This document shows positions 51,068-60,219 of a DNA stretch of 64,000 bases, in pieces (positions within the stretch are counted from its first letter, which is position 1; each line of letters opens with the position of its first letter). The stretch is taken from the NCBI GenBank assembly GCA_949825045.1, contig OX463829.1, positions 16,462,715-16,526,714 of the forward strand, written 5' to 3'. The notes below the pieces were generated by a model. That model made no database searches. It saw only the letters and a program-made list of their open reading frames with translations, and was not told the origin of the DNA. This DNA comes from Argyresthia goedartella (taxonomy: Eukaryota > Arthropoda > Insecta > Lepidoptera > Argyresthiidae). The position numbers were made by a program, and so were the translations under genes.

Positions 51068-52840
51068 TGCCAGCGAATTAGGAAAGACATTAGAGGAACA
51101 ATTACAATTAATACTGTTAAGCAATACGTACATGGTATTTGTTATGAGCAACGAGTGACATGCAAGGCGATAAAGTTGAGAGATTATAAGTTAGGACCGG
51201 GGAATTCTGAATGCGTCACAACGAACTAACATATCATTTACATACCGTGGCGTCACTCTTGTTCTCAAACGCGGTGGCTGAGGCACTGTTGAACCCACTT
51301 TTAGTTACCCACAGTTATTCATCACTCAATTTTGCGTGACAGGGGGTTAGCCCATAACGAACTAATTAGCAAAGTATACTGACAGCTTGAAATCCGGCAG
51401 ATCTTGTCCGTTTCCCGTAGGTTCTATTTTCAAATAGGTTTTTTTAATTAGTTAAGTTCTAACGCATAGCAATAGGGTATCGATAGCATTTCCGATAGAT
51501 TGCATGCTCCGAATGGTGTAAAATTCCGTATTTGGCAGTCAGTCTCCAAACAAAATGGGTGGCCAAATACGGCATTTTGGGCCCTTGGGAGCAATCAATA
51601 TACTATCGCTATGGGTTTTCCATAACAGATTAGGGCCCCTGAAGACTCTGGATTAGGCCTAAGAGTTAAACTGAATTTTTAATCATTCAAAAGTCTAGAT
51701 ATCATACATTGGAGTCATTAGTGGTCTACTAATAAATTCTAATAATAAACAGTTAATGTAGGAATAATAATGATGACAATGCGGCTGCTAATACTTTTAT
51801 TTGAGTAATCTATCTATGCCTTTGCCAGTCCCTTTGGGAAAAGGCATGGCGCTGAGTTTTGTTGTCAAGTTCTATGTACCTATTTGACTCTGATGCCAGA
51901 AATAATTAACAAAATAAAATAATACCCACAGCATAAAACAAAGCAGGGTCTGTGGTTTCCTTTGACGTTACCTTCCTTCGAGATTGTTGCGAACAAAAGC
52001 CGTAGTCATTAGCGGTGATAGGCAGCAGGAAGGTAATTCTAATTTTCTCTTCCATGAGTAAGGTTGAAGTGGTGATACTGAGGTAAAAGTTTACCTCAAT
52101 GCTTTTGGGATAAAGCTGACTAATGACGGTAGATGAGTCGTCTGTTTTTCGCATGTGCTATCCCAAAAATGTTAAGAATGTTTGGATTGAAATTAAGTAG
52201 GTATCTTGTTGTAAGCACAACAACGTTTATTGAAGATCATCGCGAGGAAACCTTTAGCAAGCGTTCTTGAATCGCGACGCTCTGATACGAAACGGAGGTA
52301 CGTTACGGACAAAAGAACATATCTGGACCCCGCTTATTATCCCTATAGCTGCGGCGATGGGCTCACCCCCTGTCTCGCAAAAATGAAGTATCGAATAACC
52401 GGCTAAACGTGGTCACAATGATGCCTCTGCCAATTCGTATGGGAAAAGGCATAACAATATCCTGTGTAGTTGCAAAAAGATAAAATAAGTCTCTATTTCA
52501 CGAACAAATACGCTCGAGAACTCCTCCTGTCTTCTTTTATTTTACTTAAAAAATGATTGTACAGGGGAAGTCTTTCATAAAATTTAATTGCGCGTAAAAA
52601 CTGGAGAGCTTACACAGAATGATTATTTGTATCAGAAGGTTCACTGCGATTTTATGACTCACTTTGAAGTTTACACTTATATAGGTATAATGAATGGCCT
52701 AAGAAAAATACTCAATTTTATTTCAGAAATTCAAACAATGGAGAACAATACACTATACTCACTACAACAACTATCTAATAATCTTTTGACATGCCATGTT
52801 TTTATGAGTTTTGTATGTGCTGAGTTAAATATTTAAAAAA
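51068..52840. other. Non-coding stretch with dispersed repeat motifs only
   Basis: No gene is seen. GGGAAAAGGCAT-type motifs at about 51836 and 52440 and GCTGCGGCGATGGGCTCA at about 52350 belong to dispersed repeats present elsewhere in the window. Confidence 0.55.
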
Positions 52841-53229
52841 CCGGTCAAGTGCGAGTCTAAATCGCGCACGAAGGGTTCCGTACCACCGTTCAATGGAAGC
52901 GATGGTGTGGAGTGAAAAGTTTGGATTTTACACAGCAAAATATTGTTTACAAAGTTATTGGTGCGGTTACTTTCACACTCCATGTACGTAACCAGGTGCA
53001 TCCATAAGTTTGTATGTGGTATTGAAAGAATTGTTGTATGGGAGCCCCCTTAAATATTTCTTTTAGCCTGTATTTGTTGTTATAGCGGCAACATAAATAC
53101 ATCATCTGTGAAAATTTCAACTGTCTAACTATCACGGTTCGTGAGATACAGCCTGGTGACAGACGGACGGACGGACAGCGGAGTCTTAGTAATAGGGTCC
53201 CGTTTGGAACCCTTCGGGTACGGAACCCT
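52841..53229 (+). repeat. CCGGTCAAG dispersed repeat, copy 4
   Basis: 389-bp copy, with a slightly divergent centre (CTATCACGGTTCGTGAG in place of the CTAGCTAG form) and a short GACG tract. It represents a second subfamily. Confidence 0.88.
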
Positions 53230-53569
53230 AAAAATATTACTATACCTGTATTACTTTTGCCATGCTATTATAATTTGTGCTATGTATTCTTTTTGGAACA
53301 GCCTCGTAACTCAAATCGACCGAAAACTATGATATTTCAAATTGAAGCTAATTGCTGACGCTGACGCTAATTTGAGATACCAAATAAGGGGCTGGATGGA
53401 AAACATCGTGAGGAAATATATCTCCAGGGCTGCTGCAATGGGCTAACCCCCCGTTCACGTAAATGGAGCTAACCGGACAGAGCCATGCTTCTGCTAGCCC
53501 TTGAGGAAAAAAGCATGACGCTATGATGTTGTTGTGTGTATTTGTTAACACCAAACGTACTAAATATTT

Positions 53570-53664
53570 TTTAAGCTATAATATGTGCAGCTGAGACAAA
53601 CCACCTGTGGTTTTACAGCATGCACAAACCACAAAACATGTATTGTACTTTTTTGAAAATAAAT
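53570..53664 (+). repeat. LINE-like 3' end preceding an octamer tail
   Basis: AT-rich sequence ending ...GAAAATAAATAA directly before an 8-base tandem repeat. The order (3' UTR, AATAAA, simple repeat) is typical of LINEs that end in microsatellite-like tails. There is no coding part. Confidence 0.45.
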
Positions 53665-53768
53665 AATCTTTGAATCTTTGAATCTTTGAATCTTTGAATC
53701 TTTGAATCTTTGAATCTTTGAATCTTTGAACCTTTGAATCTTTGAATCTTTGAATCTTTGAATCTTTG
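53665..53768 (+). repeat. Octanucleotide minisatellite (AATCTTTG) x 13
   Basis: Thirteen 8-base units in a row, with one variant (AACCTTTG). A low-complexity frame on the minus strand (repeated KDSKIQRF) is only a translation of this repeat. Confidence 0.93.
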
Positions 53769-55180
53769 TTATTATGTTTAAAGTTCATTCACTTTGTTAG
53801 TGTCACCTTTGGTCGTTCCGCTTTGCCACTTGCATGCTCTTTTCAAAGAACGCCGACACTCACTCAATTGAAGCGGCAAACTAATAAGAACAAATTACCT
53901 TATTTATTGGGTCCGGCATTGTTTCAAAACAGCAGGCATGGGGCAAGGCGGCGCGATCAAAGGTGATACTAGCAAAATGAATAAACTTTACTTATCGAGG
54001 GTCCAAGGCAGTGGGTCTCCTGCTACAAGCTGCTCTGTGCCCCGGCTGACGTTACGAGTGTTGTAGACACGGGTCTCAGCTGACAGGTACTCGCAGTTTG
54101 AAACGATACTCGTACTGTCTTGGCTTTATTGCTCGATGGAACCTTCCCTCGCTTCAAATTATCAATAGTGGAAGGAAGATGTATCAATATTGGACCTGCC
54201 TACGCCCGTCGTTGCGCCCGTCAACAAGCTTCCAAGTGATCTTTACAAAACTGGCAACTGTGACTACACACGGCGAACTAATCGTAGATTTTCACGGTGT
54301 GAAGTACGCGTGTTTAGAAGAGGTCATCGCTAACTTATACGACCCCGGCCATCCGGCAAGAAATATTCATTAAAATATGGGTTTTGGTTTGTACTCTGTA
54401 GGTATACCTTACAATGGTGACATAACTTAGCAAACAGCTCGCTGAACCATAGTACTGAGCGACCAAAACAACTAGGCGCATGACAGGTAAGCGTTCATTG
54501 GAATTACGGAGGGAACACCGGAAGGGTGAATGATACAATATAGTACGTACATAGTATATACTAGAGACTTGTACGTACAGGTACTTTCGTATACGTAGGC
54601 ATTGTAGGCGGGTTGCAGGAGCCGAAACCGCAGTCCTGTCATGCACCTAGTTGTGTTGGTCGCGTAGCACAGAGCATATAAAATCCATATTAGAATGAAT
54701 ATTTAACCCGGGCGGGAGCGGGATCGTAAGGTCAGCGAAGACCTTAAAGGTGTAGTAATATTTTGTGGGGTTGTTGGCGACATTTCTGACTTTTCCTGAC
54801 TGTGCCTCTGCCACCTCGTATGGGTAAGGGCGTGACGCTATGGAAAATAAAGCTGAACGCCTTTTCACATACCGGGTCGTAGAGATTCTTGTTTTCTTCA
54901 ATATTCTATTAGAGATCAGTGGTAAGATTGGCGTACTAATTTGTGTAGATGTGCCCAAGACAGGTTTGTCTGCACGGATCACAGAATCTTATTGATTGGG
55001 AAACGGATCCCGCCGATTTGAACCCACTGATCCAGGTATCGGTGGCTACAACAAATGAAATATATTAATTTTAGAAACTGGTCCCGGTGCACAGTGACAA
55101 CAAATAAAGTATAATATTTTTTAAAAGCGATTTATTTATAGATTTAATTTCCCTAACGAACAGAAATTATAATGAAAAAA
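53769..55180. other. Non-coding or unrecognised stretch
   Basis: Several frames of 70-110 codons exist (for example 54098-54373 plus and 54647-54982 minus), but none shows a domain and the two strands compete. GC content is somewhat higher around 54000-54350, so a single host exon cannot be excluded. Confidence 0.45.
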
Positions 55181-55263
55181 CCGGTCAAGTGCGAGTCTAA
55201 ATCGCGCACGAAGGGTTCCGTACCACCGTTCAATGGAAGCGATGTTGTGGAGTGAATAGTTTG
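55181..55263 (+). repeat. CCGGTCAAG dispersed repeat, copy 5, left part
   Basis: The first 83 bases of the repeat, interrupted by an hAT-like element. The remainder continues at 56380. The last eight bases, ATAGTTTG, are the target duplication. Confidence 0.92.
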
Positions 55264-56379
55264 TAGACTTGGGTAACTCGAGAGTAAGATATAATATGAC
55301 ACACATATCGCTTGACGTCCATTATAACATAGTTACATCCCAGCGATATGAATCATATCTTACTCCCCAAACAAATCTCGCTCTCTCTGCCCAGGCTACA
55401 CTAAACACAGTTGTGTGAGAACAAACCAACAAAACCAGACGTCTTCCAGTTTTAAAATGTCACTATTAGGCAAACAGCAACCTTATCACCTTACATTTGG
55501 TCTACATTTGGTCCACATCTTGTTGGCAAATACACAATTGACCAAACCAACCACACGTATTTCAGTCTTAAATGTCACTTTTAGGCGAATAGCAACCTTA
55601 TCACCTTAATCCTTGGTCCAAATTTGAGCCGGATATCTAGTAGTAGCGATAGCGAAGGCGAACACACACTAACCGCACCGAACGGATCGACGGCGCCGAA
55701 GGAATCTACCACGCTGCTCTCGGGCGTTGCTCTGTCGCACTCGCACGCCACGCATGACCGGATAAGCATGGATAGGTGTGCGTTCATCTGTACACCAGAG
55801 CGAGATTCGCGGAAACGAACACGTGGGTTTTTTCGGCTATCATCGGTTGGATTAAGATGAGCGAGAAAGAGTATGTGTTTGTCATACTATAATAGGAATA
55901 ATGTTTCCAAAAGTTTGCTTATTGATTTGAATCTTATCGCATTGCAATAAGCTCGAAAAGCAATAAAAAATCTATGGGATATAACGTTCATAATAATGTA
56001 TGAAGAAGCTATGGAGGCCTCAGTTCGCTGCCAAGGCAAAAGTGATCAAAGGATGGAAGCGGGCAATAAAAAGTGGTCTCTAGGTAAGTTGGTTAAGGCA
56101 TAGTTCAAATGCTGAAATTAAAATGCAACTGTTGCAATTCGTTTGTTATATATTTTGTATTGAGTAGGTTATTTTTCGAGACTCTTCCAACTCATCAACT
56201 CATTAAACAAATATAAGAGCCTTGTGAGATAAAAGAGTAAGAAAAAATAAGTGGGAGTTGGAGCGTTATGAGAAGCCATAGATTTGAATGAGTGAGATAT
56301 GGTAGAGATTAATGTGTCACCGAATCAATAGATATGAGATATGATTACTCCTGATAAAGACACACTTTGCGCAAGTCTA
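55264..56379. mobile_element. Non-autonomous hAT-like element, 1116 bp
   Basis: The element begins TAGACTTG and ends CAAGTCTA, with the inverted match extending imperfectly to 13 bases (TAGACTTGGGTAA against TAGACTTGCGCAA). It is flanked by the 8-bp direct repeat ATAGTTTG (55256-55263 and 56380-56387), and removing one copy plus the element restores the known repeat sequence. An 8-bp duplication and TAG start fit the hAT superfamily. It has no transposase; the longest frames are below 80 codons. Internally, a stretch with AATGTCACT...GCAACCTTATCACCTTA is repeated at about 55457-55495 and 55570-55608. Confidence 0.88.
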
Positions 56380-56704
56380 ATAGTTTGGATTTTACACAGC
56401 AAAATATTGTTTACAAAGTTATTGGTGCGGTTATTTTCACACTCCATGTACGTAACCAGGTGCATCCATAAGTTTGTATGTGGTATTGTTGTATGGGAGC
56501 CCCCTTAAATATTTATTTTATCCTGTTTTTTAGTATTTGTTGTTATAGCGGCAACAGAAATACATAATCTGTGAAAATTTCAACTCTCTAGCTAGCTAGG
56601 TTCTTGAGATACAGCCTGGTGACAGACGGACGGACGGACGGACGGACGGACAGCGAAGTCTTAGTAATAGGGTCCCGTTTGGAACCCTTCGGGTACGGAA
56701 CCCT
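56380..56704 (+). repeat. CCGGTCAAG dispersed repeat, copy 5, right part
   Basis: Remainder of the interrupted repeat, with a GACG tract of about six units, ending GGTACGGAACCCT. Confidence 0.92.
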
Positions 56705-57287
56705 AAAAACATCTCACTAGTACTCCAACAATTTGTAAATAGGATATAGGTGTGATAGGTCGTTATTTTTCGATTCTATCGGATATATTCCCGCGACCGA
56801 TCTTCCGCGACCAAAATCCAAGTTCCAAATGTCTTTATTGCTGTAGATATTTACATATACTAATCAATCGTAATTCTCACGACACACGACGTTCAGCTGA
56901 ATGTGGAGTGTTTACAGTGTACTTGTTGGAAAGATACCACTTTTTACAGATTGTAGCAAACTACCAGCCACACCAATAACTATTGTGTTCTAAGTACACT
57001 GTTTTTCTGTATATTTGTATAAAGTTTTACCCAACTGCAGCGCAGCGAGAATGTGTTTGACTTGTATGTCTGACGTCTGTCCCTGGATTTTGTGCGCTTA
57101 AATGTGCGGGCTTAAAGACATTCTTCAAGGACCTCGAGGTATCAAAATAAAGTTGAGTACGGTAATATATATTAATCTTGCACAAGCTATGAATAATACA
57201 CATTCGTTGTTAACTAAACATGTAAAGATTTTTCGTCATTTTGTCCCAAAAAGAAGGAAATACAAAACGTAATTAAAATGAAATGAT
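56705..57287. other. Non-coding stretch, nothing recognised
   Basis: No feature supported. Confidence 0.55.
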
Positions 57288-57400
57288 TATAGTAGGAACA
57301 GTTTTAAATTAAATTAAAATGCAGGCAGGACCAATTACATTTAAGAGAGTGGATTTCGCTTGCATTAAAATTTAATTAAATTTAACACTGTACTATAGTA
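57288..57400. mobile_element. Short foldback MITE, about 113 bp
   Basis: The left end (ATAGTAGGAACAGTTTTAAA, then TTAAATTAAAATGCA) and the inverted right end (CTATAGTACAGTGTTAAATT, then TAATTAAATTTTAATGCA) pair over about 40 bases with small gaps. No coding capacity. Confidence 0.65.
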
Positions 57401-57864
57401 ACTTTATCGAATTTCAATAATTACTGCTCTTAGATACACCGTGGTCGGATTTTTTGTAATTTTAATTACGTTATTATTACATTATGTAGGTACAGATTTA
57501 ACGTATATTATAAATAGCAAACCACACTCCAACCTGTACAAATCAGAATGCGATCGGGTCATTTCATACAATTTCTCTGATGACCATACCAATATTTGAA
57601 TATTGAAGCAATCTCAGGTGTCAGATTAGTTTCACTGTGCAGTTTTTTGGCTTCTTCATAGGGGGTTGTGGATCTTGTTACTCGCATCTTGGGTTTGCAT
57701 GGTGACGGGTTTTGCATCCCTTTTCTGAGAGAGGCGGAGGGGCTTTATTGGGCTCGTTGTCCTGGAAGTGATCTGCCATAATAACTGGATAGTCAGGGCA
57801 CAAGTAACACAAGACCTATTTTTGAAAAAAAAAAAATCGGTTCGGCAGCAAGTACCGTACAAGC
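57401..57864. other. Non-coding stretch, nothing recognised
   Basis: No feature supported. Confidence 0.5.
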
Positions 57865-58280
57865 AACTTCTCTTGAGAAGAATTCTTTTTTTTAATGTTT
57901 CGATACCTAGAAAATCATTTGAGAATTATTACACAATAATTAATAAATTTTATCGAATTTAAAGAATTTTCACGAAAAAGATGACGTCATAGTGGGTCCG
58001 CCATTTTGAATTTTAAAAAACTGATGAAAGATTCGAAACCAGCACCCTCAAAAACCCACATCTACCCCTCAATACTTGGAATTACATACAAAATTAACGT
58101 TGCGTGTTCAAAAAAGTCAGTTTTTTACAAATAAAAAACGAACCGCTGGACCGATTTTTTCTAGACTCCTTTCAGATCTAAGTCATGACGTGGCGTATCG
58201 ATTGATATGGTCATCAAAGCGATTCGGTCCAGTAGTTATTGAGAAAACGAATTCCATAATTTTGATCACGTACATACGTA

Positions 58281-58318
<38 letters not shown>

Positions 58319-58428
58319 TCACTCTAAAAATGATTGCAAATGATTCTCCAGGTCTTAAAACGTAAAGAAAACACAAAATTACCTATTTCAATTTTCAGAC
58401 CTATTATAATAACTTCTCAAGAGAAGTT
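57865..58428. mobile_element. Dispersed element bounded by AACTTCTCTTGAGAAG inverted ends
   Basis: AACTTCTCTTGAGAAG at the left and CTTCTCAAGAGAAGTT at the right are exact complements, each being itself nearly palindromic. The body contains GATGACGTCATAGTGGG, a run of CA repeats, and text resembling moth dispersed repeats (CGATTCGGTCCAGTAGTTAT). The same end sequence occurs alone at about 46567-46586. The class is uncertain. Confidence 0.5.
58283..58314. repeat. CA dinucleotide microsatellite
   Basis: About 15 CA units. Confidence 0.92.
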
Positions 58429-58565
58429 AATAAACAGAAAAGAAAAGTAGGCCGTGTTGCAGGCACGAGTTTCTTGCGTCGCTTCTTCTCCGCTGCCATA
58501 ACACTATCCGAAGCGGTAGTAGTTTTTCTAACATTAAATAGATTCAAATGACGTTCAAGACGTTC

Positions 58566-58830
58566 TGTTATACCCTGAGTATGTATAGGAAAGGGCTGAT
58601 AAAATGCTGCATCAGCCCCCTTTGAGTAACAACATTTGATTAGCAGGGAAATACATTAGTTCTAGTTCGCTCTCTCTCGAGGGTAGACAACTCATTTTTC
58701 TCTGCATTTTCTCTACATTTTAATTACTTTTACTATATTTACTAAATAAAGTGTCTTCTACTCTATCAGTTAGAGTAAATATTTTTTTTTTAATTTTTTT
58801 TAAAAGGGGTTTTATTAAAACCCCATAACA
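58566..58830 (+). repeat. 5' LTR of a TED/errantivirus-like gypsy element
   Basis: The 265-bp LTR starts TGTTAT and ends ATAACA, which are inverted complements. It contains AATAAA (58745-58750) and an arthropod initiator-like ATCAGTTAG (58765-58773), as expected in this group. The 3' LTR lies outside the window, so the boundaries rest on the terminal repeat, the primer site that follows and the gag downstream. Confidence 0.75.
58765..58773 (+). promoter_or_regulatory. Initiator-like element in the LTR
   Basis: ATCAGTTAG matches the arthropod TCAGT initiator found in errantivirus LTRs. The start site is inferred only. Confidence 0.5.
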
Positions 58831-58833
58831 GTT

Positions 58834-58850
58834 TGGTGGCAGCGTTAAGG
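58834..58850 (+). other. Primer binding site, tRNA-Leu type
   Basis: TGGTGGCAGCGTTAAGG starts three bases after the LTR. It resembles the tRNA-Leu primer site of the TED/nomad/yoyo group, with some mismatches after the first eleven bases. Confidence 0.65.
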
Positions 58851-59328
58851 GATTTCTAAAATCCGGGAAACGCCTCCCGAGTTATCCCGAACTATATAAA
58901 CTCACCATAGTGAACATTTCCAGTTTCGTGATTTTATCTAAAAACAGTGTTTGTGATTACAAAACCTCATCCAGTATTTACTGAAGACCTGAAATTTCAT
59001 GAGAATTTCGTCATCGGTTTCCTGAGCAAAAGAACTCGGAAACAGCCACAACACGGTATCCCGCTAACCTACCCAAGTACTTACTGAGTACGACTGTACT
59101 CAGCCTCAACACTTATGACAACTCCGGTACCGTATTCACGGTATTCTATCTCTCGTTATAGGAAAGTATCTCCGTGCCTCACCGTGTCTACACATACTGT
59201 AAGTGACTTCAAATAATAACTTTTCCAATCGTGACAACAACGAAACCCAGTGAAAACTATTTACTATTCAGTGAACAATACTTAACTATATTCCTTGTGT
59301 GTTTTATGTGTCATTGTACTTTATAAAT
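58851..59328 (+). other. Left part of the retroelement leader, interrupted by a DNA transposon
   Basis: Untranslated leader between the primer site and gag. It resumes at 63581, with AAAT duplicated on both sides of the inserted transposon. Confidence 0.75.
59325..59328. other. AAAT target duplication, left side of the DNA transposon
   Basis: AAAT precedes GGGCAATTC, and AAAT follows GAATTACCC at 63581-63584. Confidence 0.8.
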
Positions 59329-59348
59329 GGGCAATTCTCATTTTCGAA
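59329..59348 (+). repeat. Left terminal inverted repeat of the DNA transposon
   Basis: GGGCAATTCTCATTTTCGAA matches the inverted right end at 19 of 20 positions (the fourth base is C here, T there). Confidence 0.9.
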
Positions 59349-59921
59349 AAAAAACGGTGTGATCACCATTTTTCAAAGCTGTAATGTTTGATTAACATAT
59401 AAGTATATTTGTTTTGGTAAATAATTGATAAAATGTAATACTATCAAGCTAAATTAATGTAAATAACCCACACAGATATTTTTTTTATTAATTTTTAAAG
59501 CATCAAAAATGTCCCATCCATGGGTGTGATCACTCCGCTTTCACGAGGAAAAAAAACATAATTATTTATTTCTTCTTAATATCTACTTCTTACGTGAGCC
59601 AATATCAACTACGATAAGTAACTCATTAAATAGTACAATAAAATATCTATAGTTACACAGTTTTTTATATGAACCATCATATTAAAGTTTGTGATCAGAT
59701 TTTTTGTCACTTCCATGGATCAATGTCACACGGGCCATGCCAGAAAAATAACGCGACAGTTTTCGAACGTTACTGGCCATAGACAAGGCCTGAGACGCCA
59801 ACTTTTTAGTTCAGTTGTTATTTCCTACCGGCGGCGAAACATCTGTGTAAAAAATTACAATAAATGCTCATTCTTAAAAATTGTCGAGTATAAGTGGTCA
59901 CATCTGTGTAGGTCGTCAAAG

Positions 59922-60219
59922 GTATGTACTTTACAACTATTTAATTAGGTTGTGTGATTTTATTGCGTTTTGGTGTGAAAAACACGTGGCTAACCATGCA
60001 CGTTCATTACCGATTTGGAGGTTATGTAATCAGAGATTGAACAGAAAAAGTCACGTCCGTGGAGGTCACATCCCTGGTTCCATGGATAAAAATCTGCCCA
60101 TGGAAGTGACCTGCGATCCACGGAAGTGATTTCGTATGCGGAAGTGTCTTGTGCAGGTTTTAGGGTGGGGGTTTTAACGTGATTATTGGGCCTGGCTTAA
60201 CTTGCTTTTTTTATTTTAG
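59922..60219 (+). other. Probable intron in the 5' untranslated region of the transposase gene
   Basis: CAAAG|GTATGT is a strong donor, and a pyrimidine-rich CTTTTTTTATTTTAG acceptor ends directly before the ATG at 60220. A 298-base intron is a usual insect size. The intron contains several of the GTCACTTCCRTGGA-type motifs. It is inferred from splice signals only. Confidence 0.55.
60098..60128 (-). repeat. Subterminal motif pair, left side
   Basis: CCATGGAAGTGACC is followed by GATCCACGGAAGTGA. This is the inverted form of the pairs at 63214-63245 and 63384-63411 on the right. Single motifs of the same type lie at about 59708, 60049 and 60065. Confidence 0.75.

Noticed and set aside
53576..53788. 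A repetitive minus-strand frame with repeated KDSKIQRF, and a CRISPR-like look of the octamer array
   Set aside because: It is a direct translation of the AATCTTTG tandem repeat. There are no spacers, the units are contiguous, and the DNA is eukaryotic.
54098..54373. Possible host gene exon
   Set aside because: A 91-codon frame without domain, start context or convincing splice pair; other frames over the same bases are equally open. Kept only as a possibility in the description of that stretch.
59359..59698. GTGATCAC-type words at about 59359, 59526 and 59691, spaced about 165-167 bases
   Set aside because: The spacing is curious, but the intervening sequences do not match each other and the third word is incomplete, so I do not claim a periodic array.
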